DNA of 64,000 nt from Bradyrhizobium barranii subsp. barranii (GCF_017565645.3 NZ_CP086136.1:1116001-1180000); one strand, 5' to 3'. Shown: positions 1 through 7,728, counted from the stretch's first letter. Notes: generated by a model from the sequence alone, not told the origin. Numbers and translations: made by a program.

Positions 1-352
1 CCGTCATGGCGATGTCGACCGTCAGTGTCACCCCGTGGATGGGCAGCAGCGAGAACGCCACACCGACCGCGGCTGCGGCGTCACCGCGCAGCGCCGCAGC
101 AAAATCGTCGTGCCGGTCCATCACGTAGATCGTGTCGAGCGTGTCGATCAGCAGCAGATGCTCAGCATCGCGGAGGAGATAGGATGGCAAGGTCCGCCAC
201 CACGCGAGTGGGGAGAAGTCCTGAGCGGCGAAAGGCCGCCCCGAGGTGGCCGACCCTGAGATCTGCCGGGCAAGATCGGCAGTATTGCCGGTCGGGCCAT
301 CGGGGCCCTGGTGCCGGCGCTCGCGCGCCGGCGCTTCCACTTTGTTCGACAT
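1..352 (-). CDS. Hypothetical protein, N-terminal part (cut by left edge)
   Basis: An open frame on the minus strand begins with ATG at 352 and runs without a stop to base 1, so about 117 residues are visible and the C-terminus lies outside the window. It starts 10 bp after the stop of the GIY-YIG gene, which suggests one operon. The visible part has a charged, proline- and glycine-rich first 40 residues, then a stretch around residues 45-75 with a WWRTLPSYLL segment and a repeated aspartate-threonine pattern. No signal peptide or family motif was recognised. No function is proposed. Confidence 0.55.
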   Translation of the reverse strand, partial: MSNKVEAPARERRHQGPDGPTGNTADLARQISGSATSGRPFAAQDFSPLAWWRTLPSYLLRDAEHLLLIDTLDTIYVMDRHDDFAAALRGDAAAAVGVAFSLLPIHGVTLTVDIAMT

Positions 353-362
353 GATTGATCCC

Positions 363-1307
363 TCAGCCCGCGATCAAGATCGGCTCGGGATAGCGGCGAT
401 TGACCCACTTGCCGCTGCTGACGTGGGCGCCGGTCACGACCTTCGCCGCGATGGCGGCCGATGGAAAGCAGACGGCCACGCGGAGGCGCGCCCGGTCGTC
501 GATGCCGGGGATGATGGCCAGTGCGTCGGCCGCAGCGAGTTCGGCCCGGCGGGTGCGCAAGATCGGGTTGACGCTCGGATTCACGAGGCTGCGCACCTCC
601 GAACCGGCCGTCACTACAAAACCGTCGCGGACCGGGTAGCCCCGAGCCCAGAGGTCGCCATAGGCGAGCTCGAGTTCACTACCGAGCGGGGGCAAGCCCG
701 TCACGTCGATCTGCATCGGCCCGGTGTCTTCCGGCCCGATCGCCATATCAGTATCGACCGCTTCCGCCTTGCGGCGCTGGCTCGCGAAGTTACTGCGCAG
801 CACACGGCATCCGGCGTCGAACAGGAGGCGCTCGCCGTGCTCGACGAAGTGGTCGAGCGAAGCGCGCTTGTGATTGGGCAGCTCCAGCACTTGCGGGTTC
901 GTCCCCTTCAAGATGTCGACCAGATCGGCCTGCTCGGCAATTTGCGTGAGACGGAACTGCAGGTAGATGGCCGCCGTCTTGTCGAACCAGGCGCGCTGGT
1001 ACCCCGAGATGACGTAGACTTCGCGGGCGAACGCCTTCGACGGGTCGCCGGAATGCTCGCCGAGCCTGCGGCCGGCATTGCCGGTCTCGCCGATATAGGC
1101 CGTCGCATGATCCGCAAGGATGTAGCAGGCCGGCACAGCGGCGAGGGTGAGCGAGATGTCTTTCACCATCGCGAACGGGAAGACCGAGACGGTGAGGCGG
1201 CCGACGTCGTCGTGGACCTCCCGAAGGCCGGCGATGCCACCCATCGGGCGGTGGACGTTGCTGGTGCAGGCGGGCTGCGCAGAGTGGTTGTTGAAAAAGA
1301 AGGACAT
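363..1307 (-). CDS. GIY-YIG-like protein with DUF4357-like C-terminus
   Basis: The 314-residue product carries a GIY-YIG-like core near residues 55-110: a CYIL strand, then AYIGETGNAGRRLGEH, the usual 'YIG(E/K)T...R..EH' block of this nuclease fold. The C-terminal part (DGFVVTAGSEVRS..., then LRTRRAEL) resembles the DUF4357 domain often found at the end of such proteins. The ATG at 1307 is preferred over upstream in-frame starts because an AGAGAGAT ribosome-binding stretch sits just before it. Family members include DNA nucleases and proteins of unknown role, and cleavage activity here is inference. It is followed 10 bp later by the gene cut by the window edge. Confidence 0.7.
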   Translation of the reverse strand: MSFFFNNHSAQPACTSNVHRPMGGIAGLREVHDDVGRLTVSVFPFAMVKDISLTLAAVPACYILADHATAYIGETGNAGRRLGEHSGDPSKAFAREVYVISGYQRAWFDKTAAIYLQFRLTQIAEQADLVDILKGTNPQVLELPNHKRASLDHFVEHGERLLFDAGCRVLRSNFASQRRKAEAVDTDMAIGPEDTGPMQIDVTGLPPLGSELELAYGDLWARGYPVRDGFVVTAGSEVRSLVNPSVNPILRTRRAELAAADALAIIPGIDDRARLRVAVCFPSAAIAAKVVTGAHVSSGKWVNRRYPEPILIAG

Positions 1308-1734
1308 TGTATATCTCTCTGGGTTGAGAGATCGCGGGACCAACGTCGTTGAAGTGGACCGGACCTTTGAGCCGTCGCTCCTGCACCGCGGATATCCGCA
1401 GTAAAAGGTGTTCGGCATATCGGCTCTTCGATTTGCGCCTTCAGCTGCGGTGAGAGCAGATGCACTACATCTGCAAGCTCGGCCGGAGCGTGGGACGAAA
1501 ACCGATCAGTCCATGTGACGCATCTGCGTCACACGACGTAGGGCCTTGCGATCTGGCTTAGCCGTTGAACAGCTGGGTGATGAGGGCGGTCGGGTCGGTC
1601 GCCATGGCCACCGGATTGTCGGTGGGCGCACAGCCGACGTCGGTCAAATTGGACCGGGCCTGAAACACCAGAGAGGAAGAGGGCAGAGGCGCCGAATCGG
1701 CGCTATAGTCCAGGAGAGCTGGCCCCGGTTGTTT
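1308..1734. other. Intergenic, no gene seen
   Basis: This stretch lies between the start of the GIY-YIG gene and the left end of the insertion sequence. No open frame here has a credible start and family signal. It contains two perfect dyads: GCAGATG/CATCTGC at 1456-1474, and the stronger one listed separately at 1514-1533. It is probably promoter and leader for the GIY-YIG operon, truncated by the insertion sequence. Confidence 0.5.
1514..1533. repeat. Perfect 9-bp inverted repeat (operator-like dyad)
   Basis: TGTGACGCA and TGCGTCACA face each other with a two-base centre. The dyad is about 205 bp upstream of the GIY-YIG start. The outer half-sites look CRP-like (TGTGA/TCACA), but the 10-base spacing is too wide for a CRP site (6 bases). 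It may be an operator for another regulator or part of a hairpin. Confidence 0.5.
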
Positions 1735-1794
1735 GGACAGCGCCCCGCTGGATTTAAGTGGATTCCTGCCGGGTTATGCTGAACGCGGGGCTTT

Positions 1795-1851
1795 ACGGTT
1801 TTGTCGTTGCGTCGGGAGGGCGTAGCCCGACCAGAGCGACGACAAAACCGT
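1795..1851 (-). terminator. Hairpin downstream of the transposase
   Basis: ACGGTTTTGTCGT at 1795-1807 is perfectly complementary to ACGACAAAACCGT at 1839-1851, with a 31-base loop. It starts 9 bp after the transposase stop codon, inside the element, and may end transcription or block read-through. No long T-run follows it. Confidence 0.5.
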
Positions 1852-1860
1852 CGGCGACGG

Positions 1861-2688
1861 TCATGCGGCCATCACCATAGCTTGCGTGCCGAAGTAAGCC
1901 TCGTCGGGCGTGCGCCCGTCAAGGCTCGAGTGAGGGCGTCCCTGATTGTAGAAGGCCAGATACTTGGCAATTGACGCTCGCGCCTCGGACACGCTGTCGT
2001 AGGCGCGGAGATATACTTCTTCGTATTTGACCGTGCGCCAGAGCCGCTCGACAAACACGTTGTCGCGCCAGGCGCCCTTGCCGTCCATGCTGATGGCGAT
2101 CTTCGCGTCCAGCAGCACATCGGTGAACTCGAGGCTGGTGAACTGGCTGCCCTGATCCGTGTTGAAAATCTCGGGCCTGCCGTGCTTCGCCAACGCCTCC
2201 TGGACCGCTTCGACGCAGAAGGCCGCCTCCATTGTGATCGAGACGCGATGGGCCAGGACCCGTCGGCTGAACACATCGACGACCGCCGCGAGATAGACGA
2301 AGCCACGCCGCATCGGAATGTAGGTGATGTCCATTGCCCACGCATGGTCGGGCCGCTCGATCTTCAATCCGCGCAACAGGTACGGGTAGATCTTGTGACC
2401 CGGAGCCGGCTTGCTCGTGTTCGGGCGACGATAGACCGCCTCGATCCCCATGCGCTTCATCAGCGTCGCGATGTGGCGGCGACCGGCGTATACGCCCTCC
2501 CGCCGCAGCAACGATCGCAGCATACGCGCTCCCGCGAAGGGATAATCGAGATGCAGCTCATCGAGCCGACGCATCAAGGCAAGGTCCTCGGCCGAAACTG
2601 GCCGAGGTTCATAGTAGACCGTGCTGCGAGCCAGCTTCAGGACCTTCGCCTGGCGCACGATAGAAAGATCATGATCGCGGTCGATCAT
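1861..2688 (-). CDS. IS3-family transposase orfB (DDE integrase)
   Basis: The 275-residue protein has an N-terminal HTH_21-like segment (ARSTVYYEPRP, then LHLDYPFAGARML) and an rve integrase core. The DDE triad is visible as MDITYIP, NTDQGSQF and NVFVERLWR, with the downstream lysine of the family. Its ATG overlaps the orfA stop in an ATGA arrangement, so it is translationally coupled to orfA or made as a fusion by frameshifting. It catalyses cut-and-paste or copy-out transposition of this element. It is full length for the family. Confidence 0.93.
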   Translation of the reverse strand: MIDRDHDLSIVRQAKVLKLARSTVYYEPRPVSAEDLALMRRLDELHLDYPFAGARMLRSLLRREGVYAGRRHIATLMKRMGIEAVYRRPNTSKPAPGHKIYPYLLRGLKIERPDHAWAMDITYIPMRRGFVYLAAVVDVFSRRVLAHRVSITMEAAFCVEAVQEALAKHGRPEIFNTDQGSQFTSLEFTDVLLDAKIAISMDGKGAWRDNVFVERLWRTVKYEEVYLRAYDSVSEARASIAKYLAFYNQGRPHSSLDGRTPDEAYFGTQAMVMAA

Positions 2689-2990
2689 CGCTTTGCGCTC
2701 AGCAGGCCCGCCTTGGTGAGCGCGCCGGACAAAAAATCGTTTTCCAACGCCAGCTCGCCGATCTTGGCATGTAACGCCTTCAAGTCGACCGGCGTCTCGG
2801 CCGATGTCTTGTCATGCCCAAACACGCCGGCGGCGCCTTCCAGGAGCTGGTTTTTCCAGATCGTGATCTGGTTCGGATGAACATCAAACAGTTGCGCCAG
2901 CTCCGCCAGTGTCTTGTCGCCTTTGACCGCAGCCAAAGCAACCTTCGCCTTGAATGCCGGAGAATGCGTCCGGCGGCTCTTCTTCGTCAT
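2685..2990 (-). CDS. IS3-family transposase orfA (DNA-binding)
   Basis: The 101-residue protein begins MTKKSRR and matches the HTH_8/OrfA pattern: FKAKVALAA near the start, then LAELAQLFDVHPNQITIWKNQLLEG as the helix-turn-helix, and a C-terminal coiled coil (LHAKIGELALENDFL) for multimerisation with orfB. The ATG at 2990 is chosen over an in-frame extension to 3044 because family members begin at this Met. It precedes orfB with a 4-bp overlap. Confidence 0.9.
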   Translation of the reverse strand: MTKKSRRTHSPAFKAKVALAAVKGDKTLAELAQLFDVHPNQITIWKNQLLEGAAGVFGHDKTSAETPVDLKALHAKIGELALENDFLSGALTKAGLLSAKR

Positions 2991-3110
2991 CTTCGCTCCT
3001 GATTCGCAGCAAGAATCCTCGCCGCTGTCAGGCAGAAAATCCACTCAAGCTACTGTCCGAATTTGCGGGGCCAGCTCTATCACGACTGCGGCTATATGGC
3101 CGGACGGGTT

Positions 3111-3124
3111 TTGATCTAGAGCAA
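3111..3124 (+). promoter_or_regulatory. FixK/FNR-type box, next to IS right end
   Basis: TTGATCTAGAGCAA fits TTG[AC]-N6-[TG]CAA. It lies about 50 bp outside the IS end and 215 bp upstream of the cytochrome b561 start, too far to act there in the usual way. It may be a promoter whose gene was displaced by the insertion sequence. Confidence 0.4.
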
Positions 3125-3279
3125 GTGGCAGTCGCCCCACGTCGTGCAGCATGTGTGTTTGCCGGGTTTTGTATCGTCCTCTCAGGCTGAGAAGCCGCCG
3201 CTTGTGGTCAGTTGGGCAGGCGGGCATGTTTATGGGTGTGCCGATTGTTAGATTGGACACCGGCCTGCGCTCGACCTGC

Positions 3280-3293
3280 TTGATTCACGTCAA
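3280..3293 (+). promoter_or_regulatory. FixK/FNR-type box upstream of cytochrome b561
   Basis: TTGATTCACGTCAA is a full match to the TTGA-N6-TCAA consensus, with both outer half-sites. It ends 45 bp before the cytochrome b561 ATG, a spacing compatible with class II activation around -41.5. Confidence 0.8.
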
Positions 3294-3338
3294 CCAATTT
3301 GGCCCGCGTTTAGTCTATTGTGATTGGGAGGCTTTGAT

Positions 3339-3905
3339 ATGCAGCTACTCAATTCAGACAAGAACTACGGCGCTATTGCGCAGACCCTGCACTGGTTGAC
3401 GGTCATTCTTGTCATTCTTGCTTGGGCGCTTGGCATTTTTGGCGATGTTTTGCCGAAGGGCGAACCCCGTCAGATCGGCGTTGGCATCCATGTTGCGGCC
3501 GGGATCGCAATTCTCGTCCTGCTTGTGGCCCGCGTGATCTGGCGAGCGGTCAATCCACCGCCTGTATCGGAAGCGACCGAATTTGGGGTCTGGCTTGGGA
3601 AGTGGGGCGATCCTGCCGCCGCGATCGCGCACTATACTCTTTACGCGTTGCTCGTCGCAGTGCCAGCCGCCGGGATTGTGCTTCAGTTCGCGCGTGGTGA
3701 TGCATTGCCATTGTTCGGTCTTGCCGCCATTTCGTCACCTTGGCTCAAGGATGCGGCCTTTGCTCACGATGTGAAGGAAGTGCACGAAGTTCTGGCGCAT
3801 GCGCTGGTGGTCATCGCAGCGTTTCACGCGATCGCCGCGCTCATTCATCATTGGGTATTTCAGGACCGAACCCTCATCCGGATGTTGCCTCACTCCAAAG
3901 ATTGA
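3339..3905 (+). CDS. Cytochrome b561 family membrane protein
   Basis: The 188-residue protein has four hydrophobic helices and the CybB-type pattern. An N-terminal YGAIAQTLHWLTV supplies the first haem histidine. GIHVAAG, AHYTLY and the EVHEVLAHALVVIAAFHAIAAL block supply further histidines. Such proteins hold two b haems and pass electrons from quinol to periplasmic acceptors. The ATG at 3339 follows a GGGAGG ribosome-binding site. The strong FixK-type box 45 bp upstream suggests induction at low oxygen. The physiological electron acceptor cannot be told from sequence. Confidence 0.88.
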   Translation: MQLLNSDKNYGAIAQTLHWLTVILVILAWALGIFGDVLPKGEPRQIGVGIHVAAGIAILVLLVARVIWRAVNPPPVSEATEFGVWLGKWGDPAAAIAHYTLYALLVAVPAAGIVLQFARGDALPLFGLAAISSPWLKDAAFAHDVKEVHEVLAHALVVIAAFHAIAALIHHWVFQDRTLIRMLPHSKD

Positions 3906-3969
3906 GACGTCTTACGATTCGCAGACGTGTCTGCCTGCTCATATCTCGGTGCTGCCCGCGAGATGCTCG

Positions 3970-4458
3970 ATGGCCGCGATGCCAATTTTCTATTCGATTG
4001 TTCTGCTGACGCTCGCGAACGGGTCGCCGGTCGTGGCCAAGAAGCTCTTCGGTTCTCGCTTCGCGCTCGCGCTGGACGGAGGGCTTCTGCTCTTCGACCG
4101 CCGACCGGTATTCGGGGCCTCGAAGACCATTCGCGGCATCGTTGCGTCAATCGCCGTGACCGCGGTCGGCGGGATCCTCCTTGGACTCGGTTACGAGTTG
4201 GGAGCTCTCGTGGCCATCGTCGCAATGGTGGGAGACTTGTTTTCCAGCTTCTTGAAGCGGCGCATGAATATGCCGCCAAGCAGCCAGGCGTTGGGCTTGG
4301 ACCAGGTTCCGGAATCGCTGTTTCCACTTCTGGCTTGCCAGGAAAGCCTCGGGCTGAGCTACGCTGACATGTTCGTGGTTGTCCTGATGTTCTTTGTCGG
4401 CGAGCTCGCGATTTCCCGCGTGTTGTACGTGTTGCGCATCAGGGATCAGCCCTATTGA
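3970..4458 (+). CDS. CarS-like CDP-alcohol/CDP-archaeol synthase family protein
   Basis: About 162 residues with four to five membrane helices. It has two marks of the CarS family: FGASKTIRG in the first third, and GDLFSSFLKRR followed by a short proline/serine stretch and LDQ. Family enzymes transfer a cytidylyl group to an unsaturated archaeal ether lipid, and bacterial relatives are mostly uncharacterised. Its role here could be in membrane-lipid activation, as an inference. The start is uncertain: ATG 3970, ATG 3979 and GTG 3951 are all possible. Its 3' end overlaps the convergent metallophosphoesterase by 20 bp. Confidence 0.7.
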   Translation: MAAMPIFYSIVLLTLANGSPVVAKKLFGSRFALALDGGLLLFDRRPVFGASKTIRGIVASIAVTAVGGILLGLGYELGALVAIVAMVGDLFSSFLKRRMNMPPSSQALGLDQVPESLFPLLACQESLGLSYADMFVVVLMFFVGELAISRVLYVLRIRDQPY

Positions 4459-5404
4459 AGCGGTAGGCGGGTCGACACAATCGATGCAGCGTAATTTCCG
4501 GCGGGCAGTTGAAGCGGACGGCCACGACGCTCGATCCTGCGCCCACGGAGGTGTAGCCGACCATGTCGTGATAGCGCCAGGCGCCGGCTCCCAACCGACG
4601 CGGCAGCACCGAATCGAGCGTGATGGGGATCGAACCCGGAAGGCAGATCTGCCCTCCGTGCGTGTGTCCGCTCAATAGCACATCAAAGCCGGCATGCGCC
4701 GCTTGTCGGTAGATCTCCGGCGTGTGGGACAGCAGGATTGAGAATGCTCCGTCGGGGATTTCCGATCCGACCTTCTCGATGTTGTCGACCCTGAAATAGT
4801 GCGCATCGTCGATCCCCGCGACGAATATCTCCTGATCGCCGCGTGAGATCGTCGTGCATTCGTTCTGGAGCATGCGTATGCCCATCGCCTCCAGACCGGG
4901 CAGCATTCTGATGGTGTCGTGATTGCCGAGTACCCCGAGAATGGGTTGCTTGAGGTTGGCAGTCACCCGTGCCATGCCTTCCAGCGCAGTGTCGAACGCT
5001 CCGAAAGTCTTGCCACGATAGTCGCCGGTCAGGACGCATAAATCATAGCTCAGGCCTGAGATCAGTTCGACCAGGCGCCGCATGGCGCGCTGGCTCATAT
5101 CTACGTGCGTATCGCTGATGTGAAGAATCGTGAAGCCGTCGAACAACGCCGGCACATTTGCGCATTCGATATTATTGTATTTCACGGTAACGCGCGCGGC
5201 GTTTTGGCGCCCGCGCCAATAGAGCCCGGACAGCTTCAGAACGTTTCGTATCAACGAATGAACGGAGTACCAGTTCTCGATATGAAAGAAGTTGAGGCCC
5301 TGGCCGAAGATCTGGGCTTCATGATCAGTTTCGATTCCAAGCCGCTGCCGCGCGTGGATCCGCCCTAGGCGCTGCTCCAATTTCGAAAGCAGTTCATCTT
5401 CCAC
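4439..5404 (-). CDS. YkuE-like metallophosphoesterase
   Basis: About 321 residues with the complete calcineurin-like motif series in order: ISDTHVD, LTGDYRGK, GNHD, SHTPEIY and SGHTHGGQICLP. These residues bind two metal ions. Close relatives (YkuE, and UDP-2,3-diacylglucosamine or phosphodiester hydrolases) act on the membrane surface, but this one has no clear N-terminal membrane anchor. A GTG at 5404 after AAGGCG is chosen as start. An upstream TTG at 5434 would sit inside a FixK-type box. The gene converges on, and overlaps, the CarS-like gene. Substrate unknown. Confidence 0.83.
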   Translation of the reverse strand: MEDELLSKLEQRLGRIHARQRLGIETDHEAQIFGQGLNFFHIENWYSVHSLIRNVLKLSGLYWRGRQNAARVTVKYNNIECANVPALFDGFTILHISDTHVDMSQRAMRRLVELISGLSYDLCVLTGDYRGKTFGAFDTALEGMARVTANLKQPILGVLGNHDTIRMLPGLEAMGIRMLQNECTTISRGDQEIFVAGIDDAHYFRVDNIEKVGSEIPDGAFSILLSHTPEIYRQAAHAGFDVLLSGHTHGGQICLPGSIPITLDSVLPRRLGAGAWRYHDMVGYTSVGAGSSVVAVRFNCPPEITLHRLCRPAYRFNRADP

Positions 5405-5420
5405 TCGGTGCGCCTTTTGG

Positions 5421-5434
5421 TTGACGGCAGTCAA
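5421..5434 (-). promoter_or_regulatory. FixK/FNR-type box near metallophosphoesterase start
   Basis: TTGACGGCAGTCAA matches TTGA-N6-TCAA, but it is only 17 bp from the chosen GTG start, so activation from -41.5 would give almost no leader. It may repress, act with the site at 5579-5592, or be fortuitous. Confidence 0.4.
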
Positions 5435-5578
5435 TCCCTTGTGAGACGAGGGGGGTGTAGAGTTCGCCCCGCGAAGCCGTCTTGCCGCCGACTAGGCCGA
5501 CGTCGCTCAAACCGATTTCAAGGAACGCTCTGATATACGAGGACATGGAGGAGCTGTTCATGGGACGGCTTTTTCCGC

Positions 5579-5592
5579 TTGAGGTAGGTCAA
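5579..5592 (-). promoter_or_regulatory. FixK/FNR-type box upstream of metallophosphoesterase
   Basis: TTGAGGTAGGTCAA (minus strand TTGACCTACCTCAA) fits the consensus. It is 175 bp upstream of the metallophosphoesterase start and directly beside the DUF302 terminator hairpin. A transcript starting about 41 bases downstream would have a leader of roughly 140 bases. Confidence 0.4.
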
Positions 5593-5617
5593 GCCCTCCA
5601 ACGGCTTGGGAGGGCTT
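5591..5617 (-). terminator. Hairpin after DUF302 gene
   Basis: AAGCCCTCC at 5591-5599 pairs perfectly with GGAGGGCTT at 5609-5617 around a 9-base loop. It begins just after the DUF302 stop codon. There is no strong T-run, so termination may be partial. Confidence 0.55.
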
Positions 5618-5618
5618 C

Positions 5619-6005
5619 CTACAAGCTGTCGATGACCTTCCGTAGCAGCGTCTGGACATGCTGGGCTGATGCTTTGAGCTCCGGATTGTCGATTGCCTGC
5701 ATCGACGCGACGGGATCAATGGCCGCGATCTCGGTGCGATCTTGAGCGATCTCCTGCACCACGACATTGCACGGCAGCATCGTGCCGACCTTGTCCTCGA
5801 GTTGCAGGGCCTCGTAAGCGAGCTTCGGATTGCATGCTCCGAGGATACGATAGTTTCGAAACTCGGTTCCAAGCTTTTCCTTGAACGTTCGTTTGACGTC
5901 GATTTCCGTGATAATGCCGAAGCCCCCCTGCTTGAGCGCTTCTGTTGCGCGCTGCGACGCTACTTCGAAGCTGGCGGGCAGGGTTCTGCTGAAATAGTAG
6001 GCCAT
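5619..6005 (-). CDS. DUF302 domain protein
   Basis: The 128-residue cytoplasmic protein matches DUF302: a FEVASQRATEALKQGGFGIITEIDV core, ILGACNPKLAYEAL in the middle, and a conserved LPCNVVV strand. The family has a TATA-box-binding-protein-like fold and occurs near respiratory and metal-handling genes, and its biochemical role is not established. The ATG at 6005 follows a strong AGGAGG site, so longer in-frame starts are discarded. No FixK-type box was found in front of it. Confidence 0.85.
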   Translation of the reverse strand: MAYYFSRTLPASFEVASQRATEALKQGGFGIITEIDVKRTFKEKLGTEFRNYRILGACNPKLAYEALQLEDKVGTMLPCNVVVQEIAQDRTEIAAIDPVASMQAIDNPELKASAQHVQTLLRKVIDSL

Positions 6006-6163
6006 TTTGGGAATTCCTCCTCGCCAACCGCATGGACCTGATCGCTGCCTGGATATCAATCGTCTCGGGGACGCGACGTCGAGATGTGTAGGACCTTAAC
6101 TGGCTATGTGCGCCATCTCGTTGAGATCCATCAACAGAGATCCGGGTTCCGCGTATCCCGCCG

Positions 6164-7219
6164 CTATGGCGTGACGCCCATCGCGGTTGCCGCCCGGTCG
6201 CGCCGGATTTGCAGCAGGGTCAAGGTGAGGGCAAGCAGCAATGGACCGAGCACCACACCCGGTGTCCCCATGAACACCAGTCCGCCAACGACGGCGATGA
6301 AAGACAGCATCGTGTCCATCCGAAGCCTGCTGCCGACCAGGATCGGGTACACGATGTTGTCGATGAAACCGACGACGAAAGTCCCCCACACCGCTAGAAT
6401 GATTGCGGATGTGTAGGCGCCGCTCAACGCGAGATAGACGGCGGCCGGTGCCCAGATGACGAAGGCGCCGAGAAACGGAACGATAGCCAGAAGGGCCATC
6501 AATACGCCCCAGAACACCGGAGCGGGCAGGCCCAGCCACCAGAACATCAGGCCTCCCAGACCGCCCTGCAGCGCCGCGACGGCGACGGTACCGAAGACGG
6601 TTGCGAAGATGGTATCGGCAAAGCGCCCGGCGATCAGCGCAAATTCCGGCTCCGAAAGCGGCAGATGGAGCCGCGCGGCCTCCGCAATCGCCTCGCGGTC
6701 GCGCAAGAGATAAAACAGAAAATAGAAGGTGAGCAGAAAGTTGGCCATTCCGGAAAAGGACGCGCGGAGCACGGAGCCGCTCCACGTCGCGAGCGCGGAA
6801 GTCGCCGTTCGCATCAGATCCGGAAAATCCACCTTGTCATGGACCCACTGCAGCGCTGGGGCAAGCCAGCGATGCTCGTCCATGAGACGCGTCCAGTCAT
6901 CGACGTCGAACATCGGCACGACAATCGCTCCACTGCGGACGGCCTCGTTGAGCAAGGTGCCTGCCACCAGGATGGCAGGAACGACCACGATAAAGGCGGT
7001 TACTATGACCGTGATCAATGCCGAAAGGTTGCGAGACTTGACGCAGCTGCTCACAGTGCGGTCGAATGGTGTGAACAGGACCGCGATCGTCGTCGACCAG
7101 ACGAGCGCTCCCAGGAATGGCGCCGCCATGACGGCAGAGATGACAACTCCTAGCACGATGGCGACCGCGAGAGGGACCGAAGCCGGTGCTCGATCGGGAG
7201 ATTTTGGGCCTGAAAGCAT
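6164..7219 (-). CDS. AI-2E family transporter (PerM-like)
   Basis: About 351 residues with seven to eight membrane helices. There are two N-terminal helices, a soluble stretch near residues 110-160, and a C-terminal bundle with the family's PFLGAFVIWAPAAVYLAL and FIDNIVYPILVG segments. Despite the family name, members include proton/sodium antiporters and uncharacterised permeases, so the substrate is open. ATG 7219 is preferred to an upstream TTG at 7237. It stands alone between DUF302 and a broken permease. Confidence 0.85.
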   Translation of the reverse strand: MLSGPKSPDRAPASVPLAVAIVLGVVISAVMAAPFLGALVWSTTIAVLFTPFDRTVSSCVKSRNLSALITVIVTAFIVVVPAILVAGTLLNEAVRSGAIVVPMFDVDDWTRLMDEHRWLAPALQWVHDKVDFPDLMRTATSALATWSGSVLRASFSGMANFLLTFYFLFYLLRDREAIAEAARLHLPLSEPEFALIAGRFADTIFATVFGTVAVAALQGGLGGLMFWWLGLPAPVFWGVLMALLAIVPFLGAFVIWAPAAVYLALSGAYTSAIILAVWGTFVVGFIDNIVYPILVGSRLRMDTMLSFIAVVGGLVFMGTPGVVLGPLLLALTLTLLQIRRDRAATAMGVTP

Positions 7220-7272
7220 TGATCGGGTCTGCCTCAATTTTCCATCGAATGCGCTATCGCGAGACGAGCGCG

Positions 7273-7563
7273 TTACCGATCATCAGGATGCATGCGGCGA
7301 GGCGTGGACATGACCATCCTCTCCGGCACTGACGGGATAGTGGCGAGTTCGGCATAGGAGGCGGCCGTGAGAGCCATGAGCGCGGCCGCCAATGCGAATC
7401 CGCAAGACGAGTACATCTGCGCGTGATCAGCGACCGCGCCGATTAGGACGTAGATCCCGGCTCCTACGGTCGCTCCGGTGCCGTAGAGAACGAGCAGGGG
7501 CAGTCCAATACGCCGCCGTAGGCGTGCCGGAGGTGCGTTCGGATATTCCGGCACAGCTTCCAC
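7273..7563 (-). pseudogene. APC-family amino-acid permease remnant
   Basis: The frame encodes only the beginning of an APC permease: RLRRRIGLPLLVLYGTGATVGAGIYVL is the first membrane segment with its GAGIY substrate-binding motif, and SYAELAT ends the second helix region. After ELAT the reading frame breaks. The next bases in another frame read YPVSAGE, the expected continuation of such permeases, and homology then stops. Full-length relatives have more than 400 residues, so this is a decayed gene. A perfect FixK-type box remains 66 bp upstream. Confidence 0.75.
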
Positions 7564-7628
7564 TTTTAGCCATTTTACGAGGAGCGACTGACGACCGAAG
7601 CTTATCGGGCAATCCTAGGTACGGCCGG

Positions 7629-7642
7629 TTGATTTGCGTCAA
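7629..7642 (-). promoter_or_regulatory. FixK/FNR-type box upstream of permease remnant
   Basis: TTGATTTGCGTCAA is a full consensus match. It sits 66 bp upstream of the remnant's GTG start on the minus strand and 142 bp from the USP start on the plus strand. Confidence 0.7.
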
Positions 7643-7714
7643 CTCGGCGGACCCGAGGTGGTGGTGTGGGCCGGCGATCAGAAATTTGATGGCAGGGGCC
7701 GGACCGGAGACGTT

Positions 7715-7728
7715 CTGACCTAGATCAA
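7715..7728 (+). promoter_or_regulatory. FixK/FNR-like box upstream of USP
   Basis: CTGACCTAGATCAA differs from the consensus only at the first base. It ends 55 bp before the ATG of the universal stress protein gene, the same spacing as the perfect sites. Confidence 0.6.

Larger units (their letters stand above)
1735..3058 (-). mobile_element. IS3-family insertion sequence
   Basis: The element holds two overlapping minus-strand frames, orfA and orfB, in the IS3-family arrangement. Imperfect terminal inverted repeats are visible: the left end begins GGACAGCGCC and has GTGGATTCCTGCC further in. The right end read on the minus strand begins GGACAGTAGC and has GTGGATTTTCTGCC. No clear target-site duplication was found, so the outer borders may be off by a base or two. 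Both frames look intact, so the element may still be active. It separates the GIY-YIG operon from the FixK-box region to its right. Confidence 0.85.

Noticed and set aside
246..1352. 368-residue plus-strand frame
   Set aside because: Antisense to the GIY-YIG gene and the edge gene, which have ribosome-binding sites and motifs.
1514..1533. CRP site reading of the dyad
   Set aside because: CRP needs TGTGA-N6-TCACA. Here the gap is ten bases.
1546..1782. 78-residue plus-strand frame at the IS left end
   Set aside because: Gly/Arg-rich, no ribosome-binding site, and crosses the inverted repeat of the element.
6096..6785. 229-residue minus-strand frame
   Set aside because: Overlaps the AI-2E-type permease in another frame of the same strand. 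Arg-rich, no membrane helices.
7219..7237. TTGAGGCAG...GATCAA as a possible FixK-type box
   Set aside because: The spacing between TTGA and TCAA is 11 bases, not 6, and part of it serves as ribosome-binding site.
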